From: Actinomyces wuliandei
GTDB lineage: Bacteria; Actinomycetota; Actinomycetes; Actinomycetales; Actinomycetaceae
Direction: 5' to 3'
Length of the DNA stretch: 64,000 nucleotides
Assembly: GCF_004010955.1 (NCBI RefSeq)
Contig: NZ_CP025227.1
Location: forward strand, 1,550,001 to 1,614,000
Shown: positions 48,541 through 56,721 of the stretch, piece after piece
Layout: each line of letters starts with the position of its first letter
How positions within the stretch are numbered: position 1 is the stretch's first letter
Translations under genes and position numbers: made by a program
The notes under the pieces: generated by a model
What the model was told of the DNA's origin: nothing
Database searches by the model: none
The model's input: the letters and a program-made list of their open reading frames with translations, nothing else

Positions 48541-48786
48541 TCAGGCCTGAGAGTGGAAGGTCCGCTCCAGGACGTCACGCTGCTGCTCCCGGGTGAGCTT
48601 GACAAAGTTGACAGCGTACCCGGAGACCCGCACCGTAAGGTTCGGGTACTTGTCCGGGTTCTCCATCGCGTCCTCAAGAGTGTCGCGGTCGAGGACGTTG
48701 ATGTTGGCGTGGTAAAGGCCCTTGACGCCGCCCTTGTCCTGTCGCTGCGCCTTCATAGAAGCGAGGCGCTCCTCATAGGTAGCCAT
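48541..48786 (-). CDS. Separate glycyl-radical chain of pyruvate formate-lyase (GrcA-like)
   Basis: Only 81 residues, corresponding to the last 60-65 residues of normal PFL plus a short new N-terminus. [20 protein letters not shown] and [10 protein letters not shown] carry the glycyl-radical loop, with the radical glycine predicted at G56. The ending [17 protein letters not shown] is as in PFL. Unlike E. coli GrcA (YfiD, 127 residues) it lacks the N-terminal half. It has its own AAAGGA 7 nt before the ATG and lies 113 bp after the large chain, whose end stops just before this domain. The two chains probably assemble into one enzyme. Confidence 0.88.
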   Translation of the reverse strand: MATYEERLASMKAQRQDKGGVKGLYHANINVLDRDTLEDAMENPDKYPNLTVRVSGYAVNFVKLTREQQRDVLERTFHSQA

Positions 48787-48899
48787 GACTGGTCCTTTCT
48801 GGTGGTGGGTTGCCTGAGATGTCTGAGAGATGCCTGAGGTGCCACGGCCGTGGTGGCCGCCGTTGCCTGAGAGTTATCGCCCGCACGAGGCTGGAGGCC
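48787..48899 (-). other. Spacer between the two pfl chains with short tandem repeats
   Basis: On the minus strand the spacer holds three near-tandem 11-nt units (CTCAGGCATCT, CTCAGACATCT, CTCAGGCAACC) and a separate CTCAGGCAAC. It also has a 12-bp palindrome CCACGGCCGTGG (48842-48853). It may be an RNA element controlling the ratio of the two chains or stabilising the mRNA. No known riboswitch fold could be completed. Confidence 0.4.
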
Positions 48900-51032
48900 T
48901 CAGAGCTCCGCGTAGTCCTCCTCGGGCACGAAGCCCGCGTCGAGGATGCCCACGAGGTTGGCCACACGCTCCTCAAGGGTGCGTCCCAGCCCCTGCGGGG
49001 TGATGGTGTTGGTCAAGGAGATCCCGTCCAGCGCGTCGTCGTAGTCGAGCTTGCCAACACTGAGCATGGAGGCGACCATGCCGTGGGTGTCCATACCGTT
49101 CTCCGGGTTGGCACCGGGCGAGAAGGGGGTGCCCTTCTTGTGGCCGGAGGGGAAGGACCCTGTGGCCTTGCCGTAGACGACGTTGGAGGTGATGGTCAGC
49201 ACCGACTGGGTGGGGATGGCGTCCCGGTAGAAGGGCTGTGCCTTGATCTTGGACATGATGGTGTGCACCACGGTCGCGGCGATGTCGTCGGCCCGGTCGT
49301 CGTCGTTGCCGTAGATCGGGAAGTCACCCTCGGTGATGTAGTCCACCACGAGGCCGGTCTCGTCACGCACAGGGAGGACCTTGGCGTACTTGATGGCGCT
49401 CAGGGAGTCAGCCACGATCGACAGCCCCGCGATCCCGCAGCCCATGGTGCGCACGATCTCCGAGTCGTGCAGGGCCATCTCGATCGACTCGTAGGCGTAG
49501 CGGTCATGGCAGTAGTGGATGATGTTGAGGGCCTCGACGTAGGTCGCCACGACCCAGTCCAGCATCTTCTCGTACTTGTCCCACACCTCGTCGAAGTCCA
49601 GCGGCCCGTTGCCCTCGACTCCCGGCAGGCCGGTGACGACCTGCTTGCCGGTCATCTCGTCCCGGCCTCCGTTGATAGCGTAGAGCAGGGCCTTGGCCGA
49701 GTTCACGCGGGCACCGAAGAACTGCATCTGCTTGCCCACCCTCATCGGGGACACGCAGCAGGCGATAGCCGCGTCGTCGCCCCAGTGGTCCCTGATCTGC
49801 TCGTCGGCCTCGTACTGGATGGAGGAGGTCGTGATGGAGATCAGGGCGCAGAAATCCTTGTAGCCCTGCGGAAGACCCTCGTCCCAGAAGATCGTGATGT
49901 TGGGCTCGGGGGCGGGGCCGAGGTTGCGCAGCGTCTGCAGCAGCCGGAAGGACGTCTTGGTCACCTGGGAGCGACCGTCCTCGGAGAAGCCCGCGTCGGA
50001 CCAGGTAGCCCAGTAGGGGTCCCCCGAGAAGATCTGGTCGTAGTCGATCGTACGCAGGAAGCGGGTGATCCGCAGCTTCATGACGATGTTGTCGATGAGC
50101 TCCTGCGCCCGGGACTCGTCGATGAGGCCCCTGGACAGGTCCCGCTCGACGTAGATGTCCAGGAAGGCCGAGAGCCTCCCGATGCTCATGGCGGCACCGT
50201 CCTGGGACTTGACGGAGGCCAGGTAAGCGAAGTAGGTCCACTGGACGGCCTCGCGGGCGTCGCGCGCGGGGCCGGAGATGTCGTAGCCGTAGGACTCCGC
50301 CATACGCTTGAGCTTCTTGAGGGCCTTGATCTGCTCGGCGTGCTCCTCGCGGTAGCGGGCCCAGTGCTCGGAGAACGGCCGGTCGGCCACGGAGTCCTTG
50401 GCCTGCTGCTTCTGCTCAATCAGGAAGTCGACGCCGTAGAGCGCCACACGGCGGTAGTCACCGATGATGCGGCCGCGCCCGTAGGCGTCGGGCAGGCCAG
50501 TGATGATGTGGGAGGAGCGCGCTGCGCGGATACGCGGCGTGTAGATGTCGAAGACGGCGTCGTTGTGCGTCTTGCGGTACTGGGTGAAGATCTTCTTGAC
50601 CTCGGGGTCGACCTCCTTGCCGGCCTCCTTGATCGCCGTCTCCACCATGCGCCAGCCGCCGTTGGGCATCATCGCCCGCTTGAGCGGCGAGTCGGTCTGC
50701 AGGCCGACGACGACGTCGTCGTCCTCGCTGATGTAGCCGGGTTGGAACGCGTCGATGTCGGCGGGGGTGTGGGTGTCGACGTCGAGGATACGGACCTTGC
50801 GCTCCCGGGAGAGGTAGTCCTTTTCAAGAACATCCCACAGACGTAGGGTCTTGTCCGTGGCACCTGCCAGGAAGGAGGCGTCGCCCTCGTAGGGCGTGTA
50901 GTTGCGCTGGATGAAGTCGCGGACGTCGATGTCGCGCGTCCACGGGCCGGCAGCGAACCCTTCCCACGCACCCTCCTGGATGCTGCTGCCGACGGTCTCG
51001 GTGGCGGATGGTGTGACCTCGATGGTGGTCAT
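48900..51032 (-). CDS. pflB: Pyruvate formate-lyase large chain lacking the glycyl-radical domain
   Basis: 710 residues that convert pyruvate and CoA to formate and acetyl-CoA in anaerobic metabolism. The catalytic cysteine pair is C425-C426 in AIACCVSPM. Other PFL landmarks are ARAVQ-like substrate residues, RIIGDYRRVALYGVD, and PGANPENGMDTHGMVASM near the end. The chain stops at EEDYAEL, where PFL would continue into the glycyl-radical domain, so RVSGYA is absent. Alone it cannot hold the essential radical. The separate 81-residue downstream chain supplies that part. ATG 51032 has GAGGAGG about 9 nt upstream. Confidence 0.93.
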   Translation of the reverse strand: MTTIEVTPSATETVGSSIQEGAWEGFAAGPWTRDIDVRDFIQRNYTPYEGDASFLAGATDKTLRLWDVLEKDYLSRERKVRILDVDTHTPADIDAFQPGYISEDDDVVVGLQTDSPLKRAMMPNGGWRMVETAIKEAGKEVDPEVKKIFTQYRKTHNDAVFDIYTPRIRAARSSHIITGLPDAYGRGRIIGDYRRVALYGVDFLIEQKQQAKDSVADRPFSEHWARYREEHAEQIKALKKLKRMAESYGYDISGPARDAREAVQWTYFAYLASVKSQDGAAMSIGRLSAFLDIYVERDLSRGLIDESRAQELIDNIVMKLRITRFLRTIDYDQIFSGDPYWATWSDAGFSEDGRSQVTKTSFRLLQTLRNLGPAPEPNITIFWDEGLPQGYKDFCALISITTSSIQYEADEQIRDHWGDDAAIACCVSPMRVGKQMQFFGARVNSAKALLYAINGGRDEMTGKQVVTGLPGVEGNGPLDFDEVWDKYEKMLDWVVATYVEALNIIHYCHDRYAYESIEMALHDSEIVRTMGCGIAGLSIVADSLSAIKYAKVLPVRDETGLVVDYITEGDFPIYGNDDDRADDIAATVVHTIMSKIKAQPFYRDAIPTQSVLTITSNVVYGKATGSFPSGHKKGTPFSPGANPENGMDTHGMVASMLSVGKLDYDDALDGISLTNTITPQGLGRTLEERVANLVGILDAGFVPEEDYAEL

Positions 51033-51579
51033 CCGTCATGCCCTCCTCAGCTGGGTGACCGAGGGTCACCGGGTTTGTGCTACGCCCTTGTGAGGCGTGA
51101 CGACACGTCCAGCGTGGCGTCACATCCAGCCTAGAGCCACTGGCGCCCCCCTTGGGCCGCTGGTCCCGCCCACCTCGGTGCGATGACTCACAGGTCGCTA
51201 GCCAGCGCGCCCGGACGAGGACGAAGGTCCCGAACCAGGCTGACCCCACCCGCAGGAGGTCGACAGCACGGTACGGCCCACCATCTCCAGGCAGCGCAAG
51301 GCGTCGTCACGCTCCTGCCGTGGACGGCACGGGTGCACCGGCCCCAGCCAGGACGCAGGTCTAGGACGGGCGTCCCACAACAGCTCCGCTACGAGGCCAG
51401 GCACCGTGACCGCCCCCCGGGGGAGGCACGAAGGTCCTGCGTAGCCCAGCACGGTCCTACGTGCTCCTACGTGGGGCCAGCACCAGCCTCGCGCAGGCCC
51501 TGTACCCGCTGCCCTGGCAACGTTCCTGACCGGCTGTGCCTCAGGTGGTACAGGGCAGGGACCGGGCGGTGCGACCACG
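51033..51579. other. Intergenic region between dxs and pflB
   Basis: 547 bp without a convincing gene. Frames are open on both strands but encode no recognisable protein. It must contain the pfl promoter, for which no good -35/-10 pair was identified, and holds the perfect inverted repeat at 51054-51070. A CCCCCCGGGGG palindromic patch lies near 51414-51424. Confidence 0.5.
51054..51070. promoter_or_regulatory. Perfect inverted repeat upstream of the pfl operon
   Basis: GGTGACC-GAG-GGTCACC, a 7-bp dyad with a 3-nt centre, lies 22 nt before the pflB start codon. Its position suits a repressor site or a hairpin in the leader. The half-site spacing does not match the CRP/FNR (TGTGA-N6-TCACA) or Rex patterns. 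Confidence 0.5.
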
Positions 51580-53631
51580 TCACGACGACCCGGCACCCCG
51601 CCTGGCTGCCAGGGTCTCCAGCGCCCTGCGGGTAGTCGCGGCGATGCCCCCGGCGTCCATGGACAGCTCGCGGAGCAGCTCTGAGCGGGTGGCCGTGCCC
51701 ACGAAGGCGCGCGGCACCCCCAGGCGTCTGAAGACTGGGCCGCCGCCAGCACTGGGACCTCTGAGCGGTCCGGGTCCCGCCCCGGTGCCGACACCCGCCG
51801 CAGCGTCCACGGCTGCTGTCTCGACGGCGGTCTCGACGGCGTCGCGCAGCTGGGAGCCGATACCGCCCTCGACCAGGCCGTCCTCGACGACCACGACGAG
51901 GTCGGCAGCAGCCGCAGCGCTGACCAGCGGGGTCGGCACGGGCACGACCCAGTGGGGGTGCACCACCGTGACGGCCGGGACGCCCCTGCCCGCCAGGTGC
52001 CTCTCCCCCTTCCGCGCAGCTCCCGGCGGAGCGCCGGACAGCCGCCGCCCGGCCTCCACCGCGGCCTCAGCCATGGCCCCCACACCGACGACAAGCACCC
52101 GGGGAGCGCCAGAGCCGCTTCCCGGCTCCTCCAGGAGCACGTCCACCACCTCGAAGGAGCCACAGCCGCCGTCGAGGGCACGCAGGGCAGGCAGCGGGGC
52201 GGGCAGCTCGCCCTTGGGGTAGCGCACCACGGTGGGTGCGTCGTCCACCGTGGCCGCGTGGCGCAGGGCGGTGCGCGTCGTGGCCTCGTCCCGGGGAGCG
52301 GCCAGGTGCAGCCCAGGCACGTGGGCCATGAGAGCCATGTCCCACATGCCGTGGTGGCTGGGCCCGTCGGTACCGGTCAGCCCCGCACGGTCCAGCACGA
52401 TCGTGACCCCTGCCCGGTGGAGGGCGACGTCCATGAGCACCTGGTCGAAGGCCCGGTTGAGGAAGGTGGCGTACAGCGCCACAACCGGGTGCATGCCCGC
52501 GTAGGCCATGCCGGCGCTGGCCGTCAGGGCGTGCTGCTCGGCGATGCCTACGTCCACGACCCGCTCGGGCATCTCGTCGGCCAGGGGCTGGAGCCCCACC
52601 GGGGCCTGCATGGCCGCGGTCACCGCCACGATCCTCTCGTCCCGCCTGGCCAGGGTCAGGACCTCCTCGGCGAAGACCGCTGTCCAGCCGAAGCGCTCGG
52701 CCACCACGGGCAGGCCGGTCTCCGGGTGGATCCGCCCCACGGCGTGGAAGCGGTCCGCCACGTGCTCCTCCGCCGGGGTGTAGCCACGACCCTTCTGGGT
52801 GATGACGTGGACAATCACCGGCTCGGAGTACTCACGCGCCCGGGTGAGGGCGAACTCCAGCGCGGTGATGTCGTGGCCGTCCACGGGACCGGTGTACTTG
52901 ATGCCCAGGTCCTCGAAGAAGGCCGAGGGCACCAGCACGTCCTTGAGCCCCCGCTTGAGCCCGTGGAGGGCGTCGTAGGCGGCGCGCCCGGGCGCGCCCT
53001 GGGCGAGCAGGGTACGCCTGACCCCAGCCAGCACGCGCTCGTATCCGGGGTTGGTCCGCAGAGCGTCGAGGTGGTGGGCCAGCCCGCCGATCGTGGGCGC
53101 GTAGGAGCGCCCGTTGTCGTTGACGACGACAACCAGGTGCCGGTCGGAGGAGACCGCGATGTTGTCCAGCGCCTCCCAGGCCATCCCCCCCGTCATGGCG
53201 CCGTCACCGATGACGGCGACCACGTGGCGGTCCTCCTCGCCCCGCAACCGGTGCGCACGGGCCACACCGTCGGCCCAGGACAGGGAGGTCGAGGCATGGG
53301 AGTTCTCCACCACGTCGTGCACCGACTCCGTCCGCGAGGGGTACCCGGACAGGCCGCCGCGCTCCCGCAGCCGACTGAAGTCCTGGCGGCCCGTCACCAG
53401 TTTGTGGACGTAGGCCTGGTGTCCCGTGTCGAAGATGATCGTGTCACGGGGGGAGCGGAAGGTGCGGTGGAGGGCCAGCGTCAGCTCCACCACCCCGAGG
53501 TTGGGACCCAGGTGCCCGCCGGTGCGCGCCACACTCGCCACCAGGAAGCCACGGATCTCAGCCGCCAGGGCCACCAGCTCGTCACTGGTGAGCCGGTCCA
53601 GGTCGCGGGGCTGGCCCACCGTGCGCAGCAC
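51580..53631 (-). CDS. dxs: 1-Deoxy-D-xylulose-5-phosphate synthase
   Basis: A thiamine-diphosphate enzyme making DXP from pyruvate and glyceraldehyde 3-phosphate for isoprenoid synthesis. About 683 residues from GTG 53631, whose N-terminus (LRTVGQPRDLDRLTSDELVALAAEIR) matches the family; the longer open frame does not. Motifs include FDTGHQAYVHKLVTGR, GDGAMTGGMAWEALDN (TPP-binding), TQKGRGY and SHGMWDMALM. The segment before residue 560 carries an Ala/Gly/Pro-rich insertion. Plus-strand 52063-52096 within it is nearly duplicated, inverted, at 9256-9289. There is no strong ribosome site, so the exact start is uncertain. Confidence 0.93.
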   Translation of the reverse strand: MLRTVGQPRDLDRLTSDELVALAAEIRGFLVASVARTGGHLGPNLGVVELTLALHRTFRSPRDTIIFDTGHQAYVHKLVTGRQDFSRLRERGGLSGYPSRTESVHDVVENSHASTSLSWADGVARAHRLRGEEDRHVVAVIGDGAMTGGMAWEALDNIAVSSDRHLVVVVNDNGRSYAPTIGGLAHHLDALRTNPGYERVLAGVRRTLLAQGAPGRAAYDALHGLKRGLKDVLVPSAFFEDLGIKYTGPVDGHDITALEFALTRAREYSEPVIVHVITQKGRGYTPAEEHVADRFHAVGRIHPETGLPVVAERFGWTAVFAEEVLTLARRDERIVAVTAAMQAPVGLQPLADEMPERVVDVGIAEQHALTASAGMAYAGMHPVVALYATFLNRAFDQVLMDVALHRAGVTIVLDRAGLTGTDGPSHHGMWDMALMAHVPGLHLAAPRDEATTRTALRHAATVDDAPTVVRYPKGELPAPLPALRALDGGCGSFEVVDVLLEEPGSGSGAPRVLVVGVGAMAEAAVEAGRRLSGAPPGAARKGERHLAGRGVPAVTVVHPHWVVPVPTPLVSAAAAADLVVVVEDGLVEGGIGSQLRDAVETAVETAAVDAAAGVGTGAGPGPLRGPSAGGGPVFRRLGVPRAFVGTATRSELLRELSMDAGGIAATTRRALETLAARRGAGSS

Positions 53632-53980
53632 AGGCCCGACGGCCTGCAGACGGTCTGTGCGGCCACGGTGCTCACGGTGCTGGGCAGCTGGCAACAGGCG
53701 TCCCCTTCCTCTTCTGGTCGTCTTGCGCCCCCCCGGGCGGACCCACGTGCACGGCCCGCTGCCCGGGAAGGCGCAGGCACCCCAGCATAGGCGCACCCGC
53801 GCCCACAGCGCCCTCTCTGCCAGCACGGGGAGCCCCGCGCCGGGCAGGCGGGTGCAGGTGCCCTCGTGCCGCTCGGCTCACCCCCAGCCACCACCAGCCA
53901 CTAAGGTGGTCACCGGCCCCAGCAGCCGCGTCACCGCCCGGCACGCCCCGGGACACATCACCGCGCTCCAAGGAGGAACC

Positions 53981-55990
53981 ATGAGCACCACCGCACCCTT
54001 CGGTACCTGGCCCTCACCGGTGGCACCGGGCACCATCACCACCCGGACCGTGCGGCTGTCCCAGGTGCGCGTGGACGGCGGGGACACCTACTGGGTGGAG
54101 CAGCGCGCCTCCCAGGCGGGACGCAACGTCCTGCTGCGCCGCGACGCCGACGGCCAGGTCGGCGAGGTGCTGCCGCTCACTCCCGCTGACGAGCTCGTCG
54201 ACGCCCGTACCCGCGTCCATGAGTACGGAGGACGGGCCTACGCCGTGGACAGCGGCATCGTGGTCGTCTCCCACGCCGGGGACGGCCGTCTTTACCGCTA
54301 CGACGTCGCCCACCGCATCCAGGGCCTCGTCCCCCTGACTATCTACGGTGAAGTTCGTCACGGCGACCTGGAGATCGACACTGCCCGCAGCCTCGTCTAC
54401 GCCGTCAGGGAGGACCACCGGGGCGAGGGTGAGCCGGTCAACACCCTCGTGTCCATCCCCCTGGACGGCTCCGCAGCCCGCGATGACACTCCTGTGCGGA
54501 CCCTCGTGTCCGGGACCGACTTCGTGGTCTCCCCTACCCTGTCCCCTGATGGCAGGCTCCTGGCCTGGATCACCTGGGACCACCCGGGGATGCCGTGGGA
54601 CAACGCGTCCCTGCACGTGGGCGAGCTGCTGCCAGACGGCTCCCTGGGCGAGCAGTCCGTCCTGGACGGAGGCCAGGGCAGCTCCGTGGCCGAGCCGCGC
54701 TGGACCGAGGAGTGCGACCTGGTGCACAGCTCGAACTCCTCCGGCTGCTGGAACCTCTATCGCACTGAGGGCTTCCCCCGCTGGGGCACCAGCCGGGAGC
54801 GCTGGACCGCTTCCCTGCGCACCCGTGCCCTCCACCCCGCAGACGCCTCCTTCAGCTACCCGGCCTGGCAGCTGGGACCGCACTCCTACGACGTCCTCGA
54901 CAACGAGCGCCTCATCACCTCCTGGTCGCGCGACGCCGTCTCGCACCTGGGAACCATCAGACTGGCCAACGGCGAGCTCGAGGAGTGGAACGTCGGGTGG
55001 CAGCCCCTGGGCAACGTCGCCTCCTCGGAAGGGCGCGTCGTCATGCTGGCCTCCAACGAGCTGGCGCTGCCCAGTGTCGTCGAAGTCAGGAACGGCCGCG
55101 TCCAGGTCCTGCGCGACTCCGGGGAGTTCCGCCCCGAGAGCGCTGGCGTCTCCCTACCTGTCCCCCTGTCTTGGCCCACCAGTGACGGGGCCACGGCCCA
55201 CGGCTTCTACTACCCGCCGACCTCTGCCACCCACACCGGACCTGCGGACGAGCTGCCCCCACTGATCGTCAACGCCCACGGAGGACCCACAGCCACCGCC
55301 CGGCCCGGCTACGACCTGCGGATCCAGTACTGGACCAGTCGCGGTTTCGCCTACCTGGACGTCAACTATCGCGGCTCAACGGGATATGGTACCAGCTACC
55401 GCAGGTCCCTGGAGGGCAGCTGGGGCGTCTACGACGCCGACGACTGCGTCACGGGCGCCCAGTTCCTCATCGACTCAGGCACCGTGGACGGCTCCCGGGT
55501 CGCGATCCGCGGATCCTCAGCCGGAGGCTTCACCGCCCTGTCCGCCCTGGTCCGCTCCCAGGTCTTCACCGCCGCCGCCTCCAGCTCCGGCGTCGCCGAC
55601 CTGACCCGCCTGGTACGCACCACCCACAAGTTCGAGTCCTGCTACATCGGCCAGCTCCTCGGCACCCAGGACATCGACGACCCGGTCATGACCGAGCGCA
55701 GCCCCATCAACCACGTCGAGGAGATCACCGCGCCCCTCCTGCTGCTTCAGGGGTCCGAGGACCCCGTCGTCCCCGCCGAGCAGGCCACCCTCATGTACGA
55801 GGCCCTGCTGGCCAAGGGCGCCCCGGTCGCCCTGGAGATCTTCCACGGCGAGGGCCACGGGCTGCGCACGGCTGCCAGCATCCGCCGCCAGCACGAGGCG
55901 GAGCTCAGCTTCTTCCGCCAGGTCTGGGGTATTGAGGCCACAGCCGAGGACGGCGCAGCCGTCCACGTCGCCAACCTGGGCCAGGGCTAG
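53981..55990 (+). CDS. S9-family prolyl oligopeptidase-type serine peptidase
   Basis: About 669 residues, with an N-terminal beta-propeller-like region and a C-terminal alpha/beta-hydrolase. The nucleophile is S513 in GSSAGG, the acid is in GSEDPVVPAEQ near residue 592, and the histidine is in HGEGHG near 626. VNAHGGPTA and DVNYRGSTGYG mark the oxyanion region of the acylaminoacyl/dipeptidyl peptidase-like branch. No signal peptide, so it is cytoplasmic. ATG 53981 has AAGGAGG 4 nt upstream. The gene starts 350 bp from dxs, transcribed away from it. Confidence 0.92.
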   Translation: MSTTAPFGTWPSPVAPGTITTRTVRLSQVRVDGGDTYWVEQRASQAGRNVLLRRDADGQVGEVLPLTPADELVDARTRVHEYGGRAYAVDSGIVVVSHAGDGRLYRYDVAHRIQGLVPLTIYGEVRHGDLEIDTARSLVYAVREDHRGEGEPVNTLVSIPLDGSAARDDTPVRTLVSGTDFVVSPTLSPDGRLLAWITWDHPGMPWDNASLHVGELLPDGSLGEQSVLDGGQGSSVAEPRWTEECDLVHSSNSSGCWNLYRTEGFPRWGTSRERWTASLRTRALHPADASFSYPAWQLGPHSYDVLDNERLITSWSRDAVSHLGTIRLANGELEEWNVGWQPLGNVASSEGRVVMLASNELALPSVVEVRNGRVQVLRDSGEFRPESAGVSLPVPLSWPTSDGATAHGFYYPPTSATHTGPADELPPLIVNAHGGPTATARPGYDLRIQYWTSRGFAYLDVNYRGSTGYGTSYRRSLEGSWGVYDADDCVTGAQFLIDSGTVDGSRVAIRGSSAGGFTALSALVRSQVFTAAASSSGVADLTRLVRTTHKFESCYIGQLLGTQDIDDPVMTERSPINHVEEITAPLLLLQGSEDPVVPAEQATLMYEALLAKGAPVALEIFHGEGHGLRTAASIRRQHEAELSFFRQVWGIEATAEDGAAVHVANLGQG

Positions 55991-56002
55991 GCCTGCCGAG
56001 GG

Positions 56003-56593
56003 CTAGCCCTGTCGGCTCCCTTCCTCCTGGTGGTCGCCTGGAGAGGACTCTGGCGAAGGCTCCGTGGCGGGGGCGCCCCCCGCCTCCCGGCGCGCCTCGT
56101 ACACCGCGCGGGAGCGCTCCGTCAGCGTGTCGGACAGCTCGGTCATCCGCTCCGCGTTGACCACGATGCGCCTGGGGTCGGACATCCACATCCACACCGC
56201 CGCCACGATCGGCAGGACCAGAGGGAGATAGCCCAGCGACCTGCCGGCGTCAGACCACACCGACACCTCCAGGCCCGTATACGTGGGAGACAGGGACAGT
56301 GCCCCGATGAGGACCTCCATGGTCGCCAGCGCAGCCAGGCTCATCCAGCCGACGTTACGCATCCGGTGCCCGTTGTGCGCCACGGAGACCGACAGCAGCA
56401 GGTAGAGCAGGCCGCCGAGGACGTTGAAGGACTCCAGCAGGGGTGCCTCGTCAGGACGGCGCACCAGGGCCAGCAGGGCTGGCCCCAGGATGGCCGCCCC
56501 GAAGGCCGCGAAGACCACGACGAGGATCCGCCCCCACCCGTAGGCGGGCCGACGCGTGTCCCTCACTGTGCGCACCTGGGGGCGCTCGTCCAT
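56003..56593 (-). CDS. Conserved hypothetical membrane protein
   Basis: 196 residues with about four hydrophobic helices: ILVVVFAAFGAAILGPALLAL, FNVLGGLLYLLLSVSVA, WMSLAALATMEVLIGALSL and GYLPLVLPIVAAVWMWM. A cytoplasmic tail of about 60 residues begins SDPRRIVVNAERM and is rich in charged residues. The family is not recognised. It converges on the S9 peptidase (12 bp between stops) and is divergent from pepA. Confidence 0.65.
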   Translation of the reverse strand: MDERPQVRTVRDTRRPAYGWGRILVVVFAAFGAAILGPALLALVRRPDEAPLLESFNVLGGLLYLLLSVSVAHNGHRMRNVGWMSLAALATMEVLIGALSLSPTYTGLEVSVWSDAGRSLGYLPLVLPIVAAVWMWMSDPRRIVVNAERMTELSDTLTERSRAVYEARREAGGAPATEPSPESSPGDHQEEGSRQG

Positions 56594-56708
56594 GAATATC
56601 CCAGCCTCTCAACGGTCCTGGAGCAGCAGTACCCGCGCCTGTCCCAGTCTCCACCGACCCTGCAGCCAGCAACCGACTGGCCGGGCACTATCCTGTCAGG
56701 GCTGACGC

Positions 56709-56714
56709 TACCAT
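56709..56714 (+). promoter_or_regulatory. Candidate -10 box (TACCAT) of pepA
   Basis: TACCAT ends 7 nt before the pepA GTG and no ribosome site is present. This suits a leaderless start. Confidence 0.45.
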
Positions 56715-56721
56715 TCGTCTC

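Noticed and set aside
48860..48885. AACTCTCAGGCAAC on the minus strand resembles the 3' strand of a glycine riboswitch
   Set aside because: The pairing GGAGAG strand and the conserved aptamer core could not be found upstream; the likeness is limited to one short segment and may come from the local CTCAGGCA repeats.
51183..51635. Plus-strand open frame between dxs and pflB
   Set aside because: No ribosome site and no recognisable protein pattern; it runs into the dxs 3' end on the other strand.
53632..53826. In-frame upstream extension of dxs
   Set aside because: The added residues are Arg/Gly-rich and unlike any DXS N-terminus; similarity begins at the GTG at 53631.
54014..54946. Long minus-strand open frame inside the S9 peptidase gene
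   Set aside because: An antisense shadow caused by GC-rich third positions; the plus-strand frame carries the peptidase sequence.
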